A DNA stretch of 64,000 nt from Helicobacter labetoulli (lineage in GTDB: Bacteria > Campylobacterota > Campylobacteria > Campylobacterales > Helicobacteraceae): contig NZ_QXJF01000006.1 in assembly GCF_003670275.1 (NCBI RefSeq), forward strand, positions 62,001 to 126,000. Direction: 5' to 3'. Under the pieces are notes generated by a model that searched no databases, was not told where the DNA came from, and worked only from the letters and a program-made list of their open reading frames with translations. Each line of letters begins with the position of its first letter. The first letter of the stretch is position 1. Positions 55,919 to 64,000 of the stretch are shown here, one piece after another. A program made the position numbers and the translations under genes.

Positions 55919-56683
55919 CTAACGCTTAAATCTCCCCTTGCTAAAATCAAGCAAATCCTGCACGCTTTTTACCCTAAGAGGTAGCATATTTACAGCTATT
56001 TCAAAGATTCTAAAACTTGTGAGTGCATCAGCATAGGCACGATGGCTAACAGCCGTGTTAATACCCAAAAATTCATTCAAATATGACAAGGCATAACGCT
56101 TTGAAAGAATAGTTTTTTTAGCTAAATCAATTGTGCAAAGCTTAGGATTAAGCAGACCAAAAAGCCCATTTTGTCGCAAATGATAATCTAAAAAGCTAAA
56201 ATCAAAATTCACATTATGAGCCACAAACACACCACCACCCAAAAACTCCCTAAAAGCCCTTAGCACTTCCTTGCTCTGTGGGGCATTTTGTATATCTTCT
56301 TGCCTTATGCCTGTTAGCTCTGTGATGTTTTCAGGCACAAAGGGAGCATACACATAGCTTTCAAAGCTTTCTAGAATCTGCGAATTTTTCACTCTCAATG
56401 CACCGATTTCTATAATCTCACTGCTTTGGGGCTTTGCACCATTTGTTTCAATATCCACAAAAACAAACTCTCTCTCCTGCCACGCTTGAAAAAATGTCGC
56501 AAGGCTAAAGTATAGCTCACCATTTTTCTCTTGCGTATGCAATGCCCCACCAGCACCTTTTAGCAGCTCTATTTCAGATTCTACATCGGCATATAATCCG
56601 CCGATATTCTTCACATACATATAAAACTGCTTTTCATTCATTGGCGATTGTCGCAGTTTTTCAAAAAGCTGAGCGTAAGTCAT
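55919..56683 (-). CDS. DnaQ-like 3'-5' exonuclease
   Basis: A DEDDh exonuclease of 254 residues, similar to Pol III epsilon. ExoI FVDIETNGAKPQSSEIIEIGAL (near 76-97), ExoII HNVNFDFSFLD and ExoIII HRAYADAL give Asp, Glu, Asp, His and Asp. An N-terminal ~70-residue segment precedes the nuclease domain. It follows rpe after 12 bp, in the same order as H. pylori dnaQ/rpe (HP1387/HP1386). Proofreading subunit or a free exonuclease are both possible. Confidence 0.87.
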   Translation of the reverse strand: MTYAQLFEKLRQSPMNEKQFYMYVKNIGGLYADVESEIELLKGAGGALHTQEKNGELYFSLATFFQAWQEREFVFVDIETNGAKPQSSEIIEIGALRVKNSQILESFESYVYAPFVPENITELTGIRQEDIQNAPQSKEVLRAFREFLGGGVFVAHNVNFDFSFLDYHLRQNGLFGLLNPKLCTIDLAKKTILSKRYALSYLNEFLGINTAVSHRAYADALTSFRIFEIAVNMLPLRVKSVQDLLDFSKGRFKR

Positions 56684-56695
56684 CTAATATAGAAT

Positions 56696-57358
56696 TTAAC
56701 GCAAAGATTGTATTGCTTGTTTATAATCATTTGAGCCAAAGATATAGCTCCCAGCTACCACCATATCAATCCCAGCATTTTTTAACGCAGTGATATTTTT
56801 ATCACTCACCCCACCATCAATCTCCAAAATGCAGTTAGGATTTAGCCTATCGCGGAGATTTTTGAGATTCTCAAGCTTTTTAAGAGAGCTAGGGATAAAG
56901 CTTTGTCCGCTAAAACCCGGATCCACGCTCATAAGCAACACCAAATCAACATCGGGCAAAATATATTCTAAATCCTGCTCATTTGTGTGAGGATTTAGCA
57001 CCACACCGGCTTTAATTCCCAAATCTTTAATCTGCCAAATAATACGATGTAAATGCTGCACTTCTTCAATATGCACACTCATAAAAGCTGGTTTCAATGG
57101 AGCAAATAACTCCACAAAAAAAGGCACATTTTTGACCATAAGATGAATATCTAGTGGCTTACTTGAAGCCTTTGCAATGCTTTTTACAATCATAGGACCC
57201 ATAGTGAGATTTGGCACAAAATGCCCATCCATCACATCAATATGCACATAATCACACCCCGCATCACACACATTTTTTACTTCTTCGCCAAGCCTTGAAA
57301 AATCCGCTGATAGCACACTTGGGGCGATGAGAATCTCCTTGTTTTCTTTTGTTTGCAT
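56696..57358 (-). CDS. rpe: Ribulose-phosphate 3-epimerase
   Basis: Interconverts ribulose-5-phosphate and xylulose-5-phosphate in the pentose phosphate pathway. A 220-residue TIM barrel with APSVLSADFSRLGEE, VHIDVMDGHFVPNLTMGP (metal ligands His, Asp), LLMSVDPGFSGQSFI and EIDGGVSDKNI. Upstream of the dnaQ-like gene; divergent from the alpha/beta hydrolase. Confidence 0.95.
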   Translation of the reverse strand: MQTKENKEILIAPSVLSADFSRLGEEVKNVCDAGCDYVHIDVMDGHFVPNLTMGPMIVKSIAKASSKPLDIHLMVKNVPFFVELFAPLKPAFMSVHIEEVQHLHRIIWQIKDLGIKAGVVLNPHTNEQDLEYILPDVDLVLLMSVDPGFSGQSFIPSSLKKLENLKNLRDRLNPNCILEIDGGVSDKNITALKNAGIDMVVAGSYIFGSNDYKQAIQSLR

Positions 57359-57445
57359 CGTTATCCTTATAGCTTAATAGCTTAAATATTAAAATCTTTA
57401 TGCTATTGTAACACATTCAAACTCGTTTGCACTTTAAGGAACAAT

Positions 57446-58159
57446 ATGCCACACTCCCAATCGCCACAGATTCAAGATAAACCCACTTCACGCCTTTATG
57501 CGTATTTGCACCCTTTTTCCCCCACACTTTTTTATCCCCTGCATTCCCTTCCTGCCCCGACGATTCCCTACAATCCTTGCGGACTAAAAATCCCCTACAC
57601 CACAGGCTTTGATGCCACAAAACATATTTCTAATCCTAAGGCTATTGTGATTTTTATAGGAGGATTTTGCGATACGATTATGCGTGCGGTATTTAGGGAA
57701 TTTGTAGGATTCAAAGCAGAATCTTGCCTCAAGATCTATGCGAGTTTTAAATCACGCAGCCTTTTTGCTTTATGGCTTCCTATCCTTATGGAGCAGAATC
57801 TGCCCATTTTTGTCATCACTCATTCGTGGGGTGCGAGTAATTTTTACAAAGCCTTATGCGATATACAAAGCTCTCATCATATCTCCTTGCATTATCTTTT
57901 AACCCTTGATCCTGTGGGATTTACTTCCCACACACGCCGCCCTAATGGCATAAGACTTTGGGAAAATGTCTATATTAAAAACAAAGCCAAAAATCTCCGC
58001 AGACCAAATATTGTAGCCCTTATAGGAAGAGCTTGGAATAAGGTTACAATCAGTGATTATAATGCTTTCTTAGATTCACCATATCATCACGCAAGCATTC
58101 ATCAAATGATACAAGATTCACATTTTTATGAAGAACTTGACAATATCATCAAAGCTTAA
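57446..58159 (+). CDS. Alpha/beta-hydrolase-like protein
   Basis: A 237-residue soluble protein. IVIFIGGFCDTIM gives an oxyanion strand, FVITHSWGASNFYKAL holds a probable nucleophile Ser in a THSWG elbow (the usual first Gly is Thr), LLTLDPVGF an Asp, and SPYHHASIHQMI a His, making a likely Ser-Asp-His triad. Substrate is unknown; lipase, thioesterase or peptidase are possible. Start ATG 57446 follows TTAAGGAACAAT. It is followed by fbp after 44 bp. Confidence 0.65.
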   Translation: MPHSQSPQIQDKPTSRLYAYLHPFSPTLFYPLHSLPAPTIPYNPCGLKIPYTTGFDATKHISNPKAIVIFIGGFCDTIMRAVFREFVGFKAESCLKIYASFKSRSLFALWLPILMEQNLPIFVITHSWGASNFYKALCDIQSSHHISLHYLLTLDPVGFTSHTRRPNGIRLWENVYIKNKAKNLRRPNIVALIGRAWNKVTISDYNAFLDSPYHHASIHQMIQDSHFYEELDNIIKA

Positions 58160-58203
58160 AGCTAAAATGCTATAATCCCAAGATTTTAAACAAAAGGAAT
58201 CGT

Positions 58204-59043
58204 ATGATAAGCGTGATTATTGAAACTCTAAGAGAGGCTGCCGTGCGTATTGATACGCTTTTAAAAGACACCTCCACAAACTACCTTGAAAGCACAAATG
58301 CTAGTGGAGATTCACAGCTTGAAGTTGATGTGAGAGCTGATAAACTTTTGCAAGAAATGCTCCTAGAATTGCCTTGTGTAAAAGGTATTTGCAGTGAGGA
58401 ACAAGCAGAGATTGTGTATTCTCAAAATACACAAGCCCCTTATATCATCGCTTATGACCCACTTGATGGCTCATCTTTGTTTGATAGCAACCTAAGCATT
58501 GGCACGATTTTTGGAATCTATAATGAAAAATTAGAAGCAGATTCACTTATTGCAAGTGGATATATCATCTATGGTGTAAGGCTTGAGATGGTCATAACCC
58601 AAGAGCAAGTCTTGCACTCTCGCTATAATGGCAAAATTTGGAAAAATCTAGGCGCATTGCAACTTCAAGCAAAGGGTAAGTTAAACTCGCCCGGTGGCAC
58701 ACAAAAAAATTGGGAAGGCAAACATAAGGCAATGGTAGAATCCCTTTTTGCCCAAGGCTATCGTTTGCGATATTCTGGTGGAATGGTGCCAGATTTACAT
58801 CAGATTCTTATTAAGGGTGGAGGGTTATTTAGCTATCCTTCAACAAGTGATGCACCACAAGGGAAGCTAAGAAAACTCTTTGAAGTATTCCCCTTTGCCT
58901 TTATCTATGAAAAAGCCGGAGGAATAGCTACAAATGGCAAAGAAAGACTTTTAGAGCTTAAAGTAGAACATCTCCACGACACCACGCCTTGCTTTTTTGG
59001 CAGCACTTATGAGATGAATCTTGTAAAGGAAGTCTATGAATGA
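58204..59043 (+). CDS. fbp: Fructose-1,6-bisphosphatase class I
   Basis: The gluconeogenic phosphatase. The metal site is shown by ICSEEQAEI and AYDPLDGSSLFDSNLSIGTIFGI (about 86-110), with RYSGGMVPDLHQIL and YEKAGGIATNG later. 279 residues is short compared with E. coli (332) but like H. pylori (HP1385). Start ATG 58204 follows AAAGGAATCGT; the stop overlaps the next start by 8 bp. Confidence 0.94.
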   Translation: MISVIIETLREAAVRIDTLLKDTSTNYLESTNASGDSQLEVDVRADKLLQEMLLELPCVKGICSEEQAEIVYSQNTQAPYIIAYDPLDGSSLFDSNLSIGTIFGIYNEKLEADSLIASGYIIYGVRLEMVITQEQVLHSRYNGKIWKNLGALQLQAKGKLNSPGGTQKNWEGKHKAMVESLFAQGYRLRYSGGMVPDLHQILIKGGGLFSYPSTSDAPQGKLRKLFEVFPFAFIYEKAGGIATNGKERLLELKVEHLHDTTPCFFGSTYEMNLVKEVYE

Positions 59044-59239
59044 GACATTAAGCACGGATATTTTTACACAAAGGCTTGAAGAGAAAAGTCGCATTTTACA
59101 GCAATGCCAACAAAGTAAATCTTTTACATCTTGCTCACAATGTGAGAGTTTTCTCCTTTGTCAAACACGACAAGAATATGTCAAAGCCGTGTATGAGAGT
59201 ATGTCAAAAGGACAGCAAGGCGACTTTGACTTCAACTAA
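59036..59239 (+). CDS. Small cysteine-rich unknown protein (HP1384 position)
   Basis: A 67-residue protein overlapping the end of fbp. It contains a Cys cluster C-x9-C-x2-C-x6-C (CQQSKSFTSCSQCESFLLC), perhaps a metal site, followed by a helical end. A matching small gene lies next to fbp in H. pylori. No function known. It precedes metG by 23 bp, so it is probably in that operon. Confidence 0.6.
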   Translation: MNETLSTDIFTQRLEEKSRILQQCQQSKSFTSCSQCESFLLCQTRQEYVKAVYESMSKGQQGDFDFN

Positions 59240-59262
59240 AACTAAAATCAAAAAGGATAAAA

Positions 59263-61218
59263 ATGCAACAAAAAACTTTCATCACCTCCCCTATTTATTA
59301 TGTAAATGACATTCCTCATATAGGACACGCTTATACGACTATTTTATGCGATATGCTCAAAAGGTTTAGAATCTTGCAAGGTGAAGATGTGCTATTTCTT
59401 ACCGGCACAGATGAGCACGGGCAAAAAATAGAGCAATCCGCACAAAAGCATAATCAAACTCCACAAGCTTACGCCGATAGCGTGAGTGTGAAGTTTAAGG
59501 AATTATGGAATGAATTTCAACTTGATTATGATATTTTTGTCCGCACCACAGATTCTAAACACTGCCAAAGCGTGCAGAAAGCCTTTGAGATAATGTGTGA
59601 AAAAGGTGATATTTATAAGGGTAGCTATGAGGGAAACTACTGCATCTCTTGTGAGAGTTTTTTTACCCAAAGTCAGCTAGGAGAGAATCTTAGCTGTCCA
59701 GATTGTGGGAAACCAACTCAAATTGTGCAAGAGGAGAGCTATTTTTTTGCCTTAAGCAAATATCAAGACAAACTCCTAGAGTTTTACAAACAAAACCCAA
59801 ATATGATAGCCCCTGCATTTCGCCAAAATGAAGTGGTAAAATTTATAAGTGAAGGCTTAAATGATTTATCCATCACACGCACAAGCTTTGAATGGGGAAT
59901 CCCACTGCCAGAAAACCCAAAACGCAATGATAGTAAAAAGCACATTATGTATGTGTGGCTTGATGCTTTGCTTAGCTATATCAGTCCGCTTGGCTATATG
60001 CAAGATTCTGCAAAGATGGCTTATTGGGAGAATGCTCTGCATTTTGTAGGTAAAGATATTTTACGATTCCACGCTGTGTATTGGATAGCCTTTTTGATGA
60101 GCCTTGATTTACCCCTGCCAAAGCATATTTACGCACACGGCTGGTGGACTAAAGATGGGGCAAAGATGAGTAAAAGTATCGGCAATGTCATCAATCCACA
60201 AGAAGTCGCACAAGCCTATGGCATAGAATCTTTGCGATATTTTTTAATGCGTGAAATGCCTTTTGGGCAAGATGGGGACTTTAGCCAAAAAGCTTTGATT
60301 GAACGCATTAATGCCGAGCTTGGCAATGATGTGGGGAATTTGCTTAATCGCCTTTTGGGTATGAGTGAGAAGTATTTTTCACTCAAAGTAGATTCTAAAG
60401 ATGTGAAAAAGTTTTTTGCCACAGAATTAAACGAGCTAGAAAACATCATTGATCGCACACAAGAAAAAATGCAAACTATGCAGCCACAACGCTACATTGA
60501 AGAGTTATGGGCTGCCTTTAGCCTAGGTAATGGTGTCATCACAAAATATGAGCCTTGGAATCTCATCAAAAATGCACAGCAAGATAAGGCAATGGCATTA
60601 CTAGGGCTTATTGCTAATATTTTAGCAAAAGCCTCTTTGCTTCTTTATCCCATAATGCCACAATCTGCTGAAAAAATAGCCTACGCCTTATCTTTTACAA
60701 TCAGTCCAGATTCTTTTGCCACACTCATTAAGCAACACGCTCTGCTTGATAGCCTAATCCTTCAAAAAATCCCCCCACTCTTTCCGCGTATAGATTCACC
60801 CCTTATGCCCGAATCCACACAAGAACACATAGAATCTAAACCTTTAGATTCTAAAACACAGGGCAATCAAACAAAATCTGCAAATATTGCAAATCTTATT
60901 GATATTAAAGATTTTAGTAAAATTGACATACGCGCTGGAAAAGTCATAGAGTGCTGTGCGGTAGAGAAAAGCCAAAAACTCTTAAAACTTATGGTAGATA
61001 TTAATGAGCCAAAACCTCGTCAAATCATCTCTGGTATCGCGCAATACTACAAGCCTGATGAATTGCTTAACAAGCAAGTGTGCATTATTGCTAATCTCAA
61101 ACCTGCCAAATTGATGGGGCTTTTGAGCGAGGGAATGATACTTGCTAGTAAAGATGAAAATGGCTTGTCCCTGCTTTGTTTAGATACTCCGCGTGAGAAT
61201 GGGAGCAAGATAAGCTAG
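59263..61218 (+). CDS. metG: Methionyl-tRNA synthetase
   Basis: Charges tRNA-Met. The HIGH-type motif is HIGHAYT near 20; the zinc-binding knuckle has CISCESFF and CPDCGK; KMSKS is in DGAKMSKSIGN near 300. The C-terminal 110 residues form an EMAP II-like tRNA-binding domain (FSKIDIRAGKVIE). Between them (about 520-545) is a Ser/Glu/Lys linker with IESK and LDSK units coded by AGATTCTA-type DNA. Start ATG 59263 follows AAAGGATAAAA. Confidence 0.97.
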   Translation: MQQKTFITSPIYYVNDIPHIGHAYTTILCDMLKRFRILQGEDVLFLTGTDEHGQKIEQSAQKHNQTPQAYADSVSVKFKELWNEFQLDYDIFVRTTDSKHCQSVQKAFEIMCEKGDIYKGSYEGNYCISCESFFTQSQLGENLSCPDCGKPTQIVQEESYFFALSKYQDKLLEFYKQNPNMIAPAFRQNEVVKFISEGLNDLSITRTSFEWGIPLPENPKRNDSKKHIMYVWLDALLSYISPLGYMQDSAKMAYWENALHFVGKDILRFHAVYWIAFLMSLDLPLPKHIYAHGWWTKDGAKMSKSIGNVINPQEVAQAYGIESLRYFLMREMPFGQDGDFSQKALIERINAELGNDVGNLLNRLLGMSEKYFSLKVDSKDVKKFFATELNELENIIDRTQEKMQTMQPQRYIEELWAAFSLGNGVITKYEPWNLIKNAQQDKAMALLGLIANILAKASLLLYPIMPQSAEKIAYALSFTISPDSFATLIKQHALLDSLILQKIPPLFPRIDSPLMPESTQEHIESKPLDSKTQGNQTKSANIANLIDIKDFSKIDIRAGKVIECCAVEKSQKLLKLMVDINEPKPRQIISGIAQYYKPDELLNKQVCIIANLKPAKLMGLLSEGMILASKDENGLSLLCLDTPRENGSKIS

Positions 61219-61241
61219 ATTCTAGTCTATAAGGACATTTT

Positions 61242-62291
61242 TTGAGAGTAAATGAAGTTGTAGAAATCACTAAAGGAAAGTTGTTAAGCTCACCTTCCAT
61301 AGCGGAGTTTTCACGCATTATCTGCCATATAGAGCAGATTCAAAGAGGTGATTTATTTATCGCTGCTGACCACACACAGATTCAACAAGCTATTGAATCT
61401 GGGGCGTATGGGGTGATTTATGATAATCCACAAATAGCAATAACTGATGAAGAAATAGCGTGGATTTTGGTAGAAAACCTTCAAGATTCTCTTATCCGCC
61501 TTATCCGCTACAAACTCCTTGCTAAAAATGTTACGACCATTTCGCTTAGCCCCGTTGAAGAGGCTATCGCAAAAGAGATTATTGATGATGTATCTGTGAA
61601 GTTTTCTTCACATAGCTTAGAAGATATTATTGAGCTGTTTAATGATGAAGTGGCTTTTATCATCACACATAATCAAAATGTGCTTGATATTAGCTTTGAA
61701 GTGGTTGGCTCTAGTGTGCCTTCACAGCGTCCGTTTCTACTGCTTTCACACACGCTTTTTGATAGCACCATTTTTTACAAAAGCACCCATTATCGTATCA
61801 ATCTTCCCAAAATATTTTTTAATGAGTTAAGCTCTGTGCTGAATCTTTGTCAAACTCGCCAAATCAGCCACGACCTCGCCCGTTTTAAACATATCCCATA
61901 TTTTAAGCCTAATTTTCTTAACGCCTTTGGCAAGGTTATTGAATATGGTCAAGCCGCTAAGGTTGCCATTGCCGAAGAGGATATAGAGCAGTTTAAAAAA
62001 TATATGGCTTATATTGCCAATAATGCCGCGTGGGGGAAATTCCTTTTTCTCGTGCCTTTAGTGTATTTGGAGCTGTTTAACCAAATAGCTCAAACTTTTG
62101 CTTACAACACACAAGAAGAATTATGCGAATATATCCGCACACAAAATTTTAATTTTGCCCTTGTGCTAGGCATTAACGATGAGACACTCACCAATGCGCT
62201 CAATACAAATCATAGGCAAATAAAAGAGCTAGATTTATTTTCAAATTTGTGGGAGCAAGAAGCACAAAATCCACAAGAAGATTCTCTATGA
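61242..62291 (+). CDS. Unknown protein with MurF-like N-terminal segment (HP0418 position)
   Basis: 349 residues from a TTG at 61242 (after AAGGACATTTT). The first ~65 residues (VVEITKGKLLSSP, IQRGDLFIAADHTQIQQAIESGAYGVIYDN) resemble the N-terminal domain of Mur ligases, but the ATP-binding ligase domain is absent. The rest is soluble and unrecognised. Its place between metG and cmoB is kept in H. pylori. Function not assigned. Confidence 0.65.
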   Translation: MRVNEVVEITKGKLLSSPSIAEFSRIICHIEQIQRGDLFIAADHTQIQQAIESGAYGVIYDNPQIAITDEEIAWILVENLQDSLIRLIRYKLLAKNVTTISLSPVEEAIAKEIIDDVSVKFSSHSLEDIIELFNDEVAFIITHNQNVLDISFEVVGSSVPSQRPFLLLSHTLFDSTIFYKSTHYRINLPKIFFNELSSVLNLCQTRQISHDLARFKHIPYFKPNFLNAFGKVIEYGQAAKVAIAEEDIEQFKKYMAYIANNAAWGKFLFLVPLVYLELFNQIAQTFAYNTQEELCEYIRTQNFNFALVLGINDETLTNALNTNHRQIKELDLFSNLWEQEAQNPQEDSL

Positions 62292-63268
62292 GCGAGTTTG
62301 AAGAGTATGCTAAAGCTAAGGCTACAAGCATACTAAAAGCCAAAAACATTGCTCCATTATTAGAATCTATTGCTACCTTGCCCCATATCCCTTCACGCAT
62401 ACGGAGTGATAATGGAATCCACATTACCGCTTTAGATTCTGCTTTTACTTTAGATTCTAGCTCGCAATATAGCCAAATGCTACACTCTCTTGCTACACAG
62501 CTTAAGCCGTGGCGTAAGGGGGGATTCTATCTTTTTGATTTGCATATTGATAGTGAATGGCAAAGCTTCATTAAATGGCAGCTTCTTGCTCCGCATTGTA
62601 AGCTAAGTGGCAAACATATTGCCGATATAGGCTGTAATAATGGCTATTATATGTTTGAAATGCTTTTGCATAAGCAAAAAATGCTAAATTTTTATGAATA
62701 TTCTAAGCTACCTGATAATTTGCCAAAGTCAATCACCGGCTTTGACCCAAGCGGGATTTTTAAAGCTCAATTTGAGTTTTTAAACCACTTTATCAAAGCT
62801 CCCATTGATTTTGAGCTTTTAGGCGTGGAAGATTTGCCTTTGTATTGTCAATCACGCAAGAAGGCTTTTGATGTAATTTTCTGTCTTGGTGTGCTATACC
62901 ACCGCCTTAGCCCCATAGAAACGCTAAAGTCCCTCTCTCAATGCTTAAATCGTGGCGGGGAGCTTATCCTAGATACGCTTATTTATGAATCTAGCCAAGA
63001 GTTATGCCTAAGCCCTGCAAAAAGTTATGCTAAAATGTCAAATGTTTATTTTATCCCAAGTATCCCTACTTTGCAGGGTTGGTGTGAGAGGGCAAAGTTT
63101 AAACATTTTGAAATCCTAGCCCTTATGCCTACCACCACACAAGAGCAACGCCAAACGCCGTGGGTAGATTCTCAAAGTCTTGAAAGTTTTTTGCAACAAG
63201 ATAAAAGCCTTACCATAGAAGGCTATCAAGCACCTGTGCGAGGATATTTCAAGCTTAAAAAGGAGTAA
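62288..63268 (+). CDS. cmoB: tRNA U34 carboxymethyltransferase CmoB
   Basis: Transfers a carboxymethyl group from carboxy-SAM to 5-hydroxyuridine 34 of tRNA. The 326 residues include LKPWRKGGFYLFDLHIDSEWQSF, the methyltransferase motif IADIGCNNGYYMFEML, and FCLGVLYHRLSPIETLKSL. The start ATG overlaps the previous stop (ATGA). CmoA, which makes the cofactor, is not in the window. Confidence 0.9.
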   Translation: MSEFEEYAKAKATSILKAKNIAPLLESIATLPHIPSRIRSDNGIHITALDSAFTLDSSSQYSQMLHSLATQLKPWRKGGFYLFDLHIDSEWQSFIKWQLLAPHCKLSGKHIADIGCNNGYYMFEMLLHKQKMLNFYEYSKLPDNLPKSITGFDPSGIFKAQFEFLNHFIKAPIDFELLGVEDLPLYCQSRKKAFDVIFCLGVLYHRLSPIETLKSLSQCLNRGGELILDTLIYESSQELCLSPAKSYAKMSNVYFIPSIPTLQGWCERAKFKHFEILALMPTTTQEQRQTPWVDSQSLESFLQQDKSLTIEGYQAPVRGYFKLKKE

Positions 63269-63270
63269 AA

Positions 63271-63723
63271 ATGACAGATGATGGCTTAAATGAAGAAAAT
63301 GCCCATATTCCCTTAGAAAATGACGATTTGCAAGTTTGCACCTCTATGTCCCCCAGCATCGTTGGGGAGCTTGTTGAGCTATATAGAAACAAAGCAATCG
63401 TGCGGTTTCGCCCAAATGAGCGTATGATTATGGATGAGAGTAAGATGATTCACGCCGGATTTGTGTTTAATGCTGCAAGTTTTGCTGCAATGGCAGCGAT
63501 TAATAAAAAATATAGCGTGCTTATCGCTTCAGATGTGAAGTTCCTAGCACCCATTGAGCTTGGACACGAAGTGGTATTTAAAGCCCAAGCCGTGCAAAGC
63601 GATACAAAAAAATGTGAGGTCAAGGTTGAAGGCTTCTTGCTGGATATTAAGATTTTTGATTCACTTTTCCACATTGCTGTTTTTGATAAAAAAATCTTTA
63701 AACTTCGTTTTAAAGATGAATAA
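63271..63723 (+). CDS. Hotdog-fold thioesterase-like protein (HP0420 position)
   Basis: A 150-residue single hotdog domain: VCTSMSPSIVGELVELYRNKA, MIHAGFVFNAASFAAMAAIN as the central helix, and VLIASDVKFLAPIELGHEVVFKAQ. It resembles FapR-type acyl-binding hotdog domains without their DNA-binding part. Acyl-CoA or acyl-ACP thioesterase activity is possible. It starts 2 bp after cmoB. Confidence 0.7.
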   Translation: MTDDGLNEENAHIPLENDDLQVCTSMSPSIVGELVELYRNKAIVRFRPNERMIMDESKMIHAGFVFNAASFAAMAAINKKYSVLIASDVKFLAPIELGHEVVFKAQAVQSDTKKCEVKVEGFLLDIKIFDSLFHIAVFDKKIFKLRFKDE

Positions 63724-63743
63724 TTCGCACCTGTTTGTTATTG

Positions 63744-63766
63744 TTTTTTTTTTTTTTTTGTAAAAT
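63744..63766 (+). promoter_or_regulatory. T16 tract directly before a -10 box
   Basis: Sixteen T (63744-63759), one G, then TAAAAT at 63761-63766. The tract fills the -35 to -10 spacer of the chemoreceptor promoter. Runs this long change length by slippage, which in H. pylori (sabA) tunes promoter strength. Confidence 0.65.
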
Positions 63767-63811
63767 AACGATTCGTGTTTTCTATTTTACTTTTCGCTTA
63801 AGGAGTTGTCT

Positions 63812-64000
63812 ATGGGTTTTTTCAATCGTCTTAATATCGGCACAAAGCTTGTTCTTGTCATTTCTGCCATTGTTGCGTTTTGTATTGCGATGATGATTTT
63901 CATTGTTTCACAAACTGCATCAAGTATCCTCTCTAATGAGAGTGATAAACTTTTAAGTAACACCGCATATCGCTACAAGTATTTCCTTGAAGGGGTAGTT
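63812..64000 (+). CDS. Methyl-accepting chemotaxis protein, N-terminal part (cut by window edge)
   Basis: The first 63 codons of a chemoreceptor. MGFFNRLNIGTKLVLVISAI begins a first membrane helix (about 10-35), followed by the start of a periplasmic ligand domain (TASSILSNESDKLLSNTAYR). This N-terminal style is common to Helicobacter Tlp receptors. The ATG at 63812 follows AAGGAGTTGTCT. The signalling domain lies beyond the window, so identification is by similarity of the start only. Confidence 0.7.
   Translation, partial: MGFFNRLNIGTKLVLVISAIVAFCIAMMIFIVSQTASSILSNESDKLLSNTAYRYKYFLEGVV

Overview
The window is a chromosomal segment of an epsilonproteobacterium, almost certainly a Helicobacter. 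Gene content and local gene order match Helicobacter: ctc(rplY)-pth-LptF/G permease; tatB-tatC-queA-rsmG plus two small genes and tRNA-Ser; fabG-acpP-fabF-accA; dnaQ-like/rpe/fbp; metG-(unknown)-cmoB-thioesterase; nifS and nifU. DNA is AT-rich with overlapping, tightly packed genes. The Pst/Pho cluster and the alpha-2-macroglobulin/PbpC pair point to an enterohepatic type rather than H. pylori (inference). I see no rRNA, CRISPR array, transposase or prophage genes.

Layout. 1-4020: start of atpB, LptF/G permease, pth, rplY/ctc and gltA, all minus. 4021-6231: a FadL-type outer-membrane gene broken by three frameshifts, and a small basic unknown protein; both have striking inverted repeats at their promoters. 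6232-10008: a membrane-anchored TPR protein and serS. 10009-10658: a 650-bp gap with a strong ribosome site on a 17-residue hydrophobic peptide inside a highly structured transcript, resembling a type I toxin-antitoxin locus. 10659-14469: tat/queA/rsmG operon and tRNA-Ser. 14618-19126: an accessory block with a periplasmic unknown, a HARE-HTH plus PD-(D/E)XK protein, a twice-frameshifted unknown gene, and a DpnA-like methylase with a DpnII-type nuclease (GATC). 19158-23148: purB, a nitrilase-fold protein lacking the catalytic Cys, and a DASS transporter. 23268-27436: the nifS-nifU pair split by a 1.75-kb restriction-modification cassette that left a duplicated nifU start. 27712-34863: a frameshifted membrane protein, then pstS-pstC-pstA-pstB-phoU-phoB-phoR on the minus strand, with a PstS whose two halves are in circularly permuted order. 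35078-41888: CoA-binding protein, prmC, M48 protease, pyrG, recJ and an amino-acid binding lipoprotein. 42143-45458: type II fatty-acid synthesis operon. 45516-55770: pbpC with a giant alpha-2-macroglobulin lipoprotein, an RluA-type pseudouridine synthase and an acyltransferase. 55919-63723: dnaQ-like exonuclease, rpe, an alpha/beta hydrolase, fbp, metG, cmoB and a hotdog protein. The window ends in a chemoreceptor gene whose promoter carries a run of 16 T.

Two themes cross the whole window. First, the octamer AGATTCTA/TAGAATCT is extremely frequent in both orientations; inverted pairs of it sit in gene ends as terminator-like hairpins, and it seems to be written into the disordered Ser/Asp-rich tails of otherwise conserved proteins. 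Second, six frameshifts in or beside short homopolymers are concentrated in only three genes, two of which have several, which looks like gene decay or phase variation more than random sequencing error.
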